A DNA stretch of 35,920 bases from contig CAMLHQ010000031.1 in assembly GCA_946479785.1 (NCBI GenBank), forward strand, positions 1 through 35,920, read 5' to 3'. A program made the position numbers and the translations under genes. The notes beneath the pieces were generated by a model. It ran no database searches and was not told the origin of the DNA. It saw only the letters and a list, made by a program, of their open reading frames with translations. This stretch comes from an uncultured Nitrospira sp. (GTDB taxonomy: Bacteria; Nitrospirota; Nitrospiria; Nitrospirales; Nitrospiraceae). Shown piece by piece: positions 23,855 to 31,101 of the stretch (positions within the stretch are counted from its first letter, which is position 1; every line of letters begins with the position of its first letter).

Positions 23855-23910
23855 GAGACCCCCATGAAGCAGTAAGTGACCCCATACATAGGCACCCGCA
23901 GGGACGGCGG

Positions 23911-23940
23911 ACTATAGCATGCTATTTTTCCGACAGTAAA
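23911..23940 (-). promoter_or_regulatory. promoter of the ProA-homologue gene with overlapping palindrome
   Basis: On the minus strand TTTACT (23940-23935) and TATAGT (23916-23911) are 18 bases apart, ending 57 bases before ATG 23854. The perfect 12-bp palindrome ATAGCATGCTAT (23914-23925) overlaps the -10, a good position for a repressor site. Confidence 0.55.
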
Positions 23941-23951
23941 CAGCTCCAACC

Positions 23952-25235
23952 TCATTGGTCCTTCATGTTTGCCATCTGTTTCAGCTTTTCCTGGTTGGCC
24001 AGAGACCATCCAAGCCACGCCCATAGACATGCCAACGGAATCAGGATCCAGGCAATGTGGGTGGCGGTCATTCCCAGCGACTTGACTCCGTTCACAATCC
24101 AACCAGTCATCGCATCACCCCCGCGAGAGACAGCCGTATCGATAAAGTTCTTTGCCTTGTATTTGTTCTCACGACTTAGAACGGTAAACAGCACCTCGCG
24201 CGCTGGCTTCGCGATCGCGTATTCGCCGATGCGGCGGACGATCGTGAAGAGGATGAACACGGCCAACAGAGGTAGGAGTCCGATCATGCCGAAACCGACG
24301 ATGCTGACGGCCGGCAACACCATGAGCGCCGACGCCAACCCGAACCGGGCGATCATCGGGCCGGTCATGAAGAGCTGGGTTAAAAATGTCGTCACGTTGA
24401 CCGCCAAATCCATCACCGCGAACAACCTTGTGCGCCCCTGCGGCGACGCAATCTGTTCGCCAATGAGTTTGGTTTGCTCAAGATAGAGAAACGTGGCCGT
24501 CGTGGTCAGAAAGAACAGATAGCCACAGATGCCCAACAGATAGGGTGAAGATACGGCCATCCGCACCCCCGCCCACATACTCCCTCCGATCGCTTCTCCC
24601 GGACGGCTGAGTCGATGCGACGGCTGTTGCTTCGACCAGCAGTCGAGTCGCCGGATACACAATGCGCAGGCACCAAGAAAGGCGGCGGACACCATCATCA
24701 AGAAGGGGATGGGCACCACAAAGGTGAGCGCAGTCGTCACCAATGGTCCGACCATCGCACCGGTACTGCCCCCTGCTGCGATGACGCTAAACAACCTCGT
24801 GGCTTGATCGGGCGTGAAGAGATCGGCCATGAAACTCCAAAAGACGGAAACGACAAACAGATTGAACACCGACAACCAGACGAAAAAGACACGCGCAATC
24901 CAGTGCGGGGCGACATGATTGGCCATGAGTAGAAAAAACCCGACAAGATGGGATCCAAAGAACGCATACACCGTCAGCAATAACCGATCGCGCGGCACCT
25001 GGGCGGATAGATAGCCGAACAACGGCGTGACCAGCAGCAGCGTGACGAAAGTCCCCGTCATCATCCAGGGCAAATTCTGCACCCCTCCTTCGATAGCCAT
25101 CTCGTCGCGTACCGGGCGCAGGATGTAGTACCCGCAAAGGAGACAGAAGAAATAGAGAAACGACCAGCAGAGCGGAACCACTTCATCGGGCTCCGCGCCG
25201 GTCAGCGATTGGATCGCGAGACGGAAGCTTGCCAT
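23952..25235 (-). CDS. MFS-type/NTP-NDP-exchanger-like membrane protein
   Basis: A 427-residue polytopic inner-membrane protein with about 12 hydrophobic segments (ATG 25235; in-frame starts upstream add a Cys/Arg leader and are rejected). TM1 region CGYYILRPVRDEMAIEGG and the motif SFMADLFTPDQATRLFSVIAAGGSTGAMVGPL resemble Tlc-type ATP/ADP translocase-like MFS proteins of free-living bacteria. Other features are LRP-x-RDE, YAIAKPAREVLFTVL and KAKNFIDTAVSRGGDAMTG. The substrate is unknown; nucleotides are only one possibility. It precedes the ProA-homologue gene on the same strand, which has its own promoter in the 97-base gap. Confidence 0.82.
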   Translation of the reverse strand: MASFRLAIQSLTGAEPDEVVPLCWSFLYFFCLLCGYYILRPVRDEMAIEGGVQNLPWMMTGTFVTLLLVTPLFGYLSAQVPRDRLLLTVYAFFGSHLVGFFLLMANHVAPHWIARVFFVWLSVFNLFVVSVFWSFMADLFTPDQATRLFSVIAAGGSTGAMVGPLVTTALTFVVPIPFLMMVSAAFLGACALCIRRLDCWSKQQPSHRLSRPGEAIGGSMWAGVRMAVSSPYLLGICGYLFFLTTTATFLYLEQTKLIGEQIASPQGRTRLFAVMDLAVNVTTFLTQLFMTGPMIARFGLASALMVLPAVSIVGFGMIGLLPLLAVFILFTIVRRIGEYAIAKPAREVLFTVLSRENKYKAKNFIDTAVSRGGDAMTGWIVNGVKSLGMTATHIAWILIPLACLWAWLGWSLANQEKLKQMANMKDQ

Positions 25236-25298
25236 GGGGCGGCATCCTGACGGGCCTGTCTCCCTCGCGCAAGCGAAAACTTCACTGACCAACGGCTC

Positions 25299-25327
25299 TT
25301 GGACTTTTCTCGCGCAGCTCGTTATTG
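25299..25327 (+). promoter_or_regulatory. candidate promoter of the threonine aldolase gene
   Basis: TTGGAC (25299-25304) and TTATTG (25322-25327) are 17 bases apart. The predicted transcript would begin near 25334, leaving only about seven bases before ATG 25341, so the mRNA could be nearly leaderless; no Shine-Dalgarno is seen before the ATG. Confidence 0.35.
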
Positions 25328-25340
25328 TATGGAATCAGTT

Positions 25341-26375
25341 ATGCGGATCATTGACCTGCGCAGCGATACGGTGACGAAGCCGACGGAAGCCATGCGTGAG
25401 GCCATGGCGAAGGCCGAAGTCGGCGATGATGTCTATGGGGAAGACCCCACGGTCAACCGGCTACAGGACATGGCGGCAGGCCTGCTCGGCAAAAAAGCTG
25501 CGCTGTTCGTCCCGTCCGGCACCATGGCCAATCAACTGGCAATCCGTATCCAAACGCAGCCGGGCCAGGAGGTCATTGCCGAAAGCAAAGCGCACATCGT
25601 CCGCTACGAACAGGGCGCGGCGGGCGCGCTCGCCGGCGTGCAACTGCACTGGGTCATAGGAGAGCGCGGCATCATAGGACCGGAGCAGGTCGAAGCCGCG
25701 ATCCGTCCCAAAGATCCGTACAGCATTCAGACCGCACTGATCTGCCTGGAGAATACGCACAACAGCGGTGGTGGCACGATCTATCCGCTGGCGACCATCG
25801 AGCGCATCCGCGCCGTGGCCGCAGCTCATCGCGTTCCCATGCATATGGACGGCGCGAGGCTCTTCAATGCCGTTGCGGCCACAACCCTGCCGCCTGCTGC
25901 CTATGCCCAGCATTTTGAGACTGTCTCACTATGTCTCTCGAAAGGCTTGGGCGCACCGGCAGGCTCGCTGCTCTTGACCAACGATCCGGCTTTGATCGAC
26001 AAGGCGAAACGTTTCCGTCGCATGTACGGCGGTGCGATGCGGCAGGCCGGTATCCTGGCGGCCGCCGGCATCTATGCGCTCGAACATCATGTCGGGCGAC
26101 TGAAAGACGATCATGACAACGCCAAACGGCTGGCCAGAAAGCTGCAACAGATTTCGGCGATCACGATCAATCCTCAGCACGTCGATAGTAACATCGTGAT
26201 TTTCGATGTTGTCGGGCACAAACTGACTCCTCCGGCCATCGTGGCCGCATTGAAGCAGGACGGCGTGCTGATCAATGCGATCGGCGGCACGAGTTTCCGC
26301 GCCGTCACACACCTGGACGTCTCGACCAAACAGATCGATGCCGCCGTCGAGGCATTTGCCCGGGTCTTACGATAG
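25341..26375 (+). CDS. ltaE: low-specificity L-threonine aldolase
   Basis: A 344-residue PLP-dependent enzyme that cleaves L-threonine/L-allo-threonine to glycine and acetaldehyde. The family start is intact (MRIIDLRSDTVTKPT, then GDDVYGEDPTVNRLQ). Cofactor and active-site features are SGTMANQ, His85 in KAHIVRYE, NTHNSGGGTIYP, Asp170/Arg172 in HMDGARLFN, and the Schiff-base Lys201 in SLCLSKGLGAPAGS. The RRMYGGAMRQAG block follows. Length is normal. ATG 25341 matches the conserved start. It is divergent from the MFS-type gene and stands alone. Confidence 0.93.
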   Translation: MRIIDLRSDTVTKPTEAMREAMAKAEVGDDVYGEDPTVNRLQDMAAGLLGKKAALFVPSGTMANQLAIRIQTQPGQEVIAESKAHIVRYEQGAAGALAGVQLHWVIGERGIIGPEQVEAAIRPKDPYSIQTALICLENTHNSGGGTIYPLATIERIRAVAAAHRVPMHMDGARLFNAVAATTLPPAAYAQHFETVSLCLSKGLGAPAGSLLLTNDPALIDKAKRFRRMYGGAMRQAGILAAAGIYALEHHVGRLKDDHDNAKRLARKLQQISAITINPQHVDSNIVIFDVVGHKLTPPAIVAALKQDGVLINAIGGTSFRAVTHLDVSTKQIDAAVEAFARVLR

Positions 26376-26461
26376 CGTTCCGGCGCATTGACGAGGCAAG
26401 ATCACAGCTGGCGGACGTTTTCTTCATCCTGCTAGAATGCACCGGTTGTAGAGTAACCCCT

Positions 26462-26683
26462 GTGGACATTGTCTCGTTCGCACAGATCAGCCGCATCCTC
26501 GAACTCACCGATTCGCTCGGGCTCAATCGCGAATGGGTGGAGATTCCACTGTCTCCCGAACGTCCCGGGCTCGTGAGACGTCTCAAGAACGGCAAATTGG
26601 AAATTGTCGTCGACGCCGATCGGCCGTTCGATGAGTGGCTCGGTTCGCTTCCGACCCAAATTCAATCGGCGCAAGGAACATAA
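26462..26683 (+). CDS. small protein upstream of the nucleotidyltransferase
   Basis: A 73-residue protein starting at GTG with no strong site. It begins DIVSFAQISRILELTDSLGL and has a Trp-containing strand REWVEIPLSPERPGLVRRL followed by GKLEIVVDADRPFDEWL. The composition and even charge argue for a genuine gene, but I do not recognise a family. It ends four bases before the nucleotidyltransferase ATG, so the two are expected to be cotranscribed and may form a complex (inferred from position). Confidence 0.6.
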   Translation: MDIVSFAQISRILELTDSLGLNREWVEIPLSPERPGLVRRLKNGKLEIVVDADRPFDEWLGSLPTQIQSAQGT

Positions 26684-26686
26684 TTT

Positions 26687-27472
26687 ATGGATACCGACAG
26701 TACCAACACCATCCCGACGAAGGAAGAATTGCAGTCCGAACTCGTTCCCGTTCCGGAACCGCTCGAGCCACCGGAACCGCTGAACGAACCGGCGTACGAA
26801 GAGATCGTCGGCATCACCTTGCGACATGCGAGAGGCCGGCGCGGTGGGGACCTGGTCAGCGTCTTGCTGGTCGGCTCCGGCGCGCGACGCGCCGTGACGG
26901 CTCACAGCGATATCGACTTGATCGTCCTGGTGAAAGGTCAGGCGGACAGCCATGAAATCGTCCGGGTGGCCGATCGCATGGCCGACATCCGCTATTGGGG
27001 CCACAAAGAGGTGGAAGATGAGCTGGCCTATTCGGCGCGTCTGCCCTCGCTGCTGAGGAAGGCCCGCATTCTCCATGACCACGACGCCATCGGCGCGAAA
27101 CTGATCGAGCGAGCCAATCACCGGTTTCGCCAAGGCCCGCCACCGGTCAGCATGAACGAGCAGATCCGCCTGAAAGCCCAGTGCTTTCATTGGCTGGGCA
27201 AGGCTCAAGATCTCGCGGACAAGCCGGCGACTGCGCAATACCTGTTGATGATCTTTTTCGACGATTTCGTGAATGCGTTCTTCCGCCTTCGAGGTCTATG
27301 GCTGACGGCGCCGGCTGATGTGCCACGATTCATCTCGTCACGCGACGCCGCGCTCGGTGAACTCGCAGGACACTTTCTCGCGGCGACGACGCTGCCGGAA
27401 CGCCTCAATTGCGGTCGGGACATGGCTAATTTGTTGTTTAAAGATGTACCAAACCCTGCCCGCATCGACTGA
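26687..27472 (+). CDS. nucleotidyltransferase (DNA polymerase beta-like superfamily)
   Basis: A 261-residue protein. After a Pro/Glu-rich start (PVPEPLEPPEPLNEP) and helix EEIVGITLRHARGRRG comes the nucleotidyltransferase signature: VLLVGSGARRAVTAHSDIDLIVLV, where Gly63-Ser64 and the metal-binding Asp75/Asp77 are visible. The rest is a helical region with SMNEQIRLKAQCFHWLGKAQDL, resembling the HEPN-like or C-terminal accessory helices of such proteins, and a DDFVNAFFRL segment. The family adds nucleotides to proteins, antibiotics or RNA; the target here is unknown. A hairpin overlaps its stop codon. It follows a small protein gene by four bases and precedes gnd. Confidence 0.85.
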   Translation: MDTDSTNTIPTKEELQSELVPVPEPLEPPEPLNEPAYEEIVGITLRHARGRRGGDLVSVLLVGSGARRAVTAHSDIDLIVLVKGQADSHEIVRVADRMADIRYWGHKEVEDELAYSARLPSLLRKARILHDHDAIGAKLIERANHRFRQGPPPVSMNEQIRLKAQCFHWLGKAQDLADKPATAQYLLMIFFDDFVNAFFRLRGLWLTAPADVPRFISSRDAALGELAGHFLAATTLPERLNCGRDMANLLFKDVPNPARID

Positions 27473-27479
27473 TGCGGGC
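27458..27479 (+). terminator. 9-bp hairpin spanning the nucleotidyltransferase stop codon
   Basis: GCCCGCATC (27458-27466) and GATGCGGGC (27471-27479) pair perfectly around the loop GACT; the TGA stop (27470-27472) lies in the loop and first stem bases. It may separate the upstream pair from gnd by attenuation or RNA processing. There is no T-run. Confidence 0.5.
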
Positions 27480-27511
27480 CGCAACTTGGTTTCACGACTC
27501 AAAGGAGCCAC

Positions 27512-28405
27512 ATGGACATCGGATTCGTTGGTCTCGGAAAGATGGGCTTGAACATGGTGACACGCCTGCAGCGAGCCGGGCATCGGATCACGGCCTATGA
27601 CCGCTCCGCTGATGCACTCGCGCAAGCCACCGCGGTCGGTTGCATCGGCGCTTCTTCGTTGGCCGATCTGGTTCAACGGCTCAAGGCGCCGCGTGCCGTG
27701 TGGATTATGGTCCCCTCGGGAGCGCCGACCGAAGAGACCGTTCAGGCGGTGGCGGCCCTCCTTCAGCCGGGCGACGTCGTCATAGACGGCGGTAATACGC
27801 GATTTCACGACGACGTCAGACGGGCGAAAGAGCTCGCGCTCAACAACATCCATTACATCGATGCCGGCACGAGTGGAGGGATTTGGGGGCTCAAGAACGG
27901 TTACTGCCTTATGGTCGGCGGCGACAAGGAACCGGTCGACCGGCTGGCTCCCATTTTCCAGTCGCTTGCCCCGCCGAACGGCTGGGCGCACCTCGGCGCC
28001 GTCGGCGCCGGCCATTACGTGAAAATGGTCCACAACGGCATCGAGTACAGCATGATGCAGGGTTATGCCGAAGGCTTCGAGTTGATGTCGAAAAGCAACT
28101 ACCAACTCGATCTCGCCCGCATCGCCGACCTGTGGATGCAAGGCAGTGTCGTCCGCTCCTGGTTGCTGGAACTCGCCGCCGGTGCCTTAACGGACGACCC
28201 GCGCCTCGAGAAATTGAAAGGCTTCGTGCAAGACTCCGGTGAAGGACGCTGGATGATCGTCGATGCGATTGAGAAGGACGTGCCCGTTCCGACGCTGACC
28301 ACCGCGCTGTTTACCCGTTTCCGCTCACGCCAGACAGAATCGTTCGCTGAAAAGATGCTGGCGGCCTTACGGAATGCATTTGGCGGGCACGCTGTGAAGC
28401 AGTAA
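27512..28405 (+). CDS. gnd: 6-phosphogluconate dehydrogenase, short NAD-type (decarboxylating)
   Basis: A 297-residue enzyme of the oxidative pentose phosphate pathway that turns 6-phosphogluconate into ribulose 5-phosphate and CO2. The Rossmann start is GFVGLGKMGLNM, and the end of beta-2 carries Asp30 (TAYDRSAD), which favours NAD+ over NADP+ (inference). Catalytic features are SGG (121-123) in DAGTSGGIWGLKNGYCLMVGG, given in parts, and Lys171 with Asn175 in YVKMVHNGIEYSMMQGY. The length matches the short class rather than the ~470-residue enzyme. Site AAAGGAGCCAC is strong. The zwf gene follows within nine bases, so the two form one operon. Confidence 0.93.
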   Translation: MDIGFVGLGKMGLNMVTRLQRAGHRITAYDRSADALAQATAVGCIGASSLADLVQRLKAPRAVWIMVPSGAPTEETVQAVAALLQPGDVVIDGGNTRFHDDVRRAKELALNNIHYIDAGTSGGIWGLKNGYCLMVGGDKEPVDRLAPIFQSLAPPNGWAHLGAVGAGHYVKMVHNGIEYSMMQGYAEGFELMSKSNYQLDLARIADLWMQGSVVRSWLLELAAGALTDDPRLEKLKGFVQDSGEGRWMIVDAIEKDVPVPTLTTALFTRFRSRQTESFAEKMLAALRNAFGGHAVKQ

Positions 28406-28414
28406 GATCATCCC

Positions 28415-29950
28415 ATGCCGCCCATACAACGCATCGATATCACACCGACACAAGAAGCCCTCGCTCCGGTCGAACCTTGCACGCTGGTGATCTTCGGCGG
28501 ATCGGGCGACTTGGCGCGCCGCCGCTTGATCCCGGCACTCTATAATCTGCTGCTCGACGGTCTGTTGCCTGCAAACTTCGCCGTGCTCGGGCTCGGACGA
28601 AAGTCGATGACCGACGATGAATTCCGGGCCACCCTTCGTGAAGGCGTGCTGGCCCATTCACGCCAACAGTTGGTGGAAGAACGCTGGAAGACGTTTGCCG
28701 GTCGCCTGTTCTATCTGGCGGGAGAAAACGACGATGCCAAGACCTATAGCGCGCTGAAGGCGCGTGCCGAAGAGATCGAACGAGGACTGGGGCTTCCCGG
28801 CAACCGAATTTTCTACCTGAGCATCCCGCCCAGTTCCTTTACCTCCGTCTGCGAAGGGTTGGAACAAGCCGGCCTGGCCACGCACAGCACCAGGCCCTAC
28901 GCGAGAATCATCATTGAGAAACCGGTGGGGCGCGATCTCGCCTCGGCGCAACAGATCAACGCCGTCACGGGGCGCGTCTTCGACGAATCGCAGATCTTCC
29001 GGATCGATCACTATCTGGGGAAAGAAACCGTCCAAAATTTAATGGTGGTTCGATTCGCCAACAGCATTTTCGAGCCGATCTGGAACCACAAGTACATCGA
29101 CCATGTGCAGATCACCGTCAGCGAAGCAGAAGGCGTCGGCACCAGGGCGACCTACTATGAAGAAGCCGGCGCGCTCCGCGACATGGTCCAGAACCATCTG
29201 CTTCAACTCCTCTGTCTCGTCGCAATGGAGCCACCCTACTCGCTCGATCCCGACGTGGTCAGGAACGCCAAGATGGAAGTGCTGCGCTGCCTGAGACCCA
29301 TCACGGGCAAGGACGTCGATATCTATACCGTCCGCGCCCAATATGCGCCGGGTAAGGTTCGTGACAAGCCGGTGCCGGGCTATCGCCGCGAAAACGGCGT
29401 GAAGCCGGACTCGACGACGGAGACCTATGTGGCCGTCAAATGTTTTGTCGAAAACTGGCGATGGTCCGGCGTGCCGTTTTATTTGCGTACCGGCAAAGCC
29501 ATGCCGCACCGGGCCAGCGAGGTTGCGGTGCAGTTCAAGGACATTCCTCAAATCCTCTTCAACGCTAACCAGCAACAGCCACAGCCGCCGAACGTGCTGG
29601 CCCTGCGCATTCAACCGGAAGAGGGGTTGTCACTGCGAATCGTCTCGCGCGTGCCGGGCACCAGAGAGCAGACCCATCCCGTGGAAATGGACTTCCAATA
29701 TGGGGAAGTGTTTGGGCGTCCGTCACCGGAAGCGTATGAGCGGCTGTTGTTGGACGTCATGGCCGGCGATGCGTCGCGGTTCATGCGGCGAGACGCCGTC
29801 GAAGCTTCGTGGGCTTGGATCACCAAAATCCTGGAGGGTTGGCAGCAGCAGGGAGCACGATGGCTGCCTGAATATGCAGCCGGGACGTGCGGGCCTGTCG
29901 AAGCGGACCGGCTGATCCAGCAGGACGGCCGAACCTGGAGACCGCTGTAG
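28415..29950 (+). CDS. zwf: glucose-6-phosphate 1-dehydrogenase
   Basis: A 511-residue enzyme that oxidises glucose 6-phosphate to 6-phosphogluconolactone and makes NAD(P)H. The coenzyme loop GGSGDLARRRLIPALYN begins at residue 28, and the active-site signature RIDHYLGKE (196-204, catalytic His199) is intact. Further family features are EKPVGRDLASA, YYEEAGALRDMVQNHLLQLL, and FYLRTGKAMPHRASEVAVQFK. The N-terminal 20 residues are a non-conserved leader. It forms an operon with gnd (nine bases). The lactonase gene (pgl) is not adjacent. No regulatory extension is seen. Confidence 0.95.
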   Translation: MPPIQRIDITPTQEALAPVEPCTLVIFGGSGDLARRRLIPALYNLLLDGLLPANFAVLGLGRKSMTDDEFRATLREGVLAHSRQQLVEERWKTFAGRLFYLAGENDDAKTYSALKARAEEIERGLGLPGNRIFYLSIPPSSFTSVCEGLEQAGLATHSTRPYARIIIEKPVGRDLASAQQINAVTGRVFDESQIFRIDHYLGKETVQNLMVVRFANSIFEPIWNHKYIDHVQITVSEAEGVGTRATYYEEAGALRDMVQNHLLQLLCLVAMEPPYSLDPDVVRNAKMEVLRCLRPITGKDVDIYTVRAQYAPGKVRDKPVPGYRRENGVKPDSTTETYVAVKCFVENWRWSGVPFYLRTGKAMPHRASEVAVQFKDIPQILFNANQQQPQPPNVLALRIQPEEGLSLRIVSRVPGTREQTHPVEMDFQYGEVFGRPSPEAYERLLLDVMAGDASRFMRRDAVEASWAWITKILEGWQQQGARWLPEYAAGTCGPVEADRLIQQDGRTWRPL

Positions 29951-29957
29951 CCCGCGA

Positions 29958-30272
29958 TCAAGATAACGGAAGCTGCTTGAGAATTTCTTCCTTCGTTCCG
30001 ATCCCGCCGATAAACCGCTCGAATTGTCCTTGCCGATACAAGGCCAGTGCCGGGAGCGAATGAATTTCCAACTCGCCTGGAATCTGAAAGTTTTCTTCTA
30101 CGTTCATTTTGAGTATGAGGACTTTCCCGGCCGCATCCTGTTCGAGTTGATTGAGCTGACGCATCAACGCTTGGCAACTCCCGCAGCCCGGTTTCCAAAA
30201 CTCGACGAGGACCGGCATGGCCGCCCGTTCAACCACTTGGTCGAAGTTGCGATCCGTGACGTCTCGGATCAT
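29958..30272 (-). CDS. thioredoxin-like protein with CGSC active site
   Basis: A 104-residue protein with the complete thioredoxin fold order: TDRNFDQVVERAAMPVLVEFW, active site Cys30-Gly-Ser-Cys33 in KPGCGSCQALMRQLNQL, then VLILKMNVEENFQIPGELEIHSLPALALY (seen in parts; the cis-Pro is in SLPA). CGSC replaces the usual CGPC, which shifts the redox potential and is seen in some atypical thioredoxins. Its ATG overlaps the GDSL hydrolase stop (ATGA), so translation is coupled. No exporting signal is present. The electron donor and target are unknown. Confidence 0.88.
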   Translation of the reverse strand: MIRDVTDRNFDQVVERAAMPVLVEFWKPGCGSCQALMRQLNQLEQDAAGKVLILKMNVEENFQIPGELEIHSLPALALYRQGQFERFIGGIGTKEEILKQLPLS

Positions 30273-30901
30273 GGTGTCAGTCCCCGAGCTGTCGGGAACG
30301 CCTTCGCGAATACCTCGTCGTAGAGCAACCGGGCCAAGAGCCGATAGCCCGCCGTCGTCAAATGCAGCCCATCGTTGGAGTATTCTGCGGCCAGCAGGCG
30401 CGTGCGAGGTTCCGCAGTTGCGGTAAAGAGATCGATCCATGCAAGACCTTTCGAAACAGCATAGTCACGGATCAAGCCATTCAGTTCCGCACGCCGCTCC
30501 AGATGTTGGCCGACAAATGCCTCTGCATCCGGCCCTCCATCCGCGACATCGACGCGAATGGACGGGACCGTCACCGGAATCAGCGCAATCTGCGAAGCAC
30601 GAGCCAGCTCATACATTTTTACCAGATTCTTCATGATATCGGCCGGCTCGGCATTCCACCCCAGATCGTTGGCCCCCCCCAATATCACCACATGGCTGGG
30701 CTGGTGCTGCAAGACGTCCCGCCGGAAGCGCATCGCCATTTCAGCGGTCAATTCGCCGCATATGCCGCTGATTCGTATCTCAACGGATGGCCCCAGCCAT
30801 TCCTGTAAAAACTGACCGTAGGGGGCCTCCTGTCCGGTCGGATGTTGCGGGGTAGGCGACTGGAAGCCGGCCGTCAAACTATCGCCGAAGCAGACAATCA
30901 T
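30269..30901 (-). CDS. GDSL/SGNH-family hydrolase (esterase/lipase type)
   Basis: A 210-residue cytoplasmic SGNH hydrolase. Block I is MIVCFGDSLTAG with nucleophile Ser8. Block III is the Asn in VVILGGANDLGW. Block V is the Asp/His pair in YSNDGLHLTTAGYRLLA. These act on esters or acyl groups; the substrate is unknown. It is started at ATG 30901 with site AAGAGGA; TTG 30910 is also in frame but too close to that site. No signal peptide is seen. Its stop overlaps the start of the thioredoxin gene (ATGA), which suggests a shared role, e.g. action on a thioester-related or oxidised substrate (speculative). Confidence 0.9.
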   Translation of the reverse strand: MIVCFGDSLTAGFQSPTPQHPTGQEAPYGQFLQEWLGPSVEIRISGICGELTAEMAMRFRRDVLQHQPSHVVILGGANDLGWNAEPADIMKNLVKMYELARASQIALIPVTVPSIRVDVADGGPDAEAFVGQHLERRAELNGLIRDYAVSKGLAWIDLFTATAEPRTRLLAAEYSNDGLHLTTAGYRLLARLLYDEVFAKAFPTARGLTP

Positions 30902-30986
30902 GATCGACAATTCCTCTTAACATTCGACGATCTGCTACAAGCCTTCGGCCTCGCGTAATTTCATTAGGTCGTTGGATTGTACAGGC

Positions 30987-31005
30987 TTGTCTTTTTGTAA
31001 GACAA
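30987..31005. repeat. hairpin TTGTCTT-N5-AAGACAA
   Basis: Seven-base perfect arms around TTTGT lie in the divergent intergenic region between the GDSL hydrolase and HEAT genes, 97 bases before ATG 31102. It could be an operator or part of a promoter element. No convincing promoter is seen close to it. Confidence 0.3.
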
Positions 31006-31101
31006 CCGTACGTTCGGCGCGCCTTTTTTCTGATGTATGAGGGAATCCAAAACTTCTGAAATCCTTGACCAAATGCCGGGTTACCGGTACGACTGACGAT
31101 A

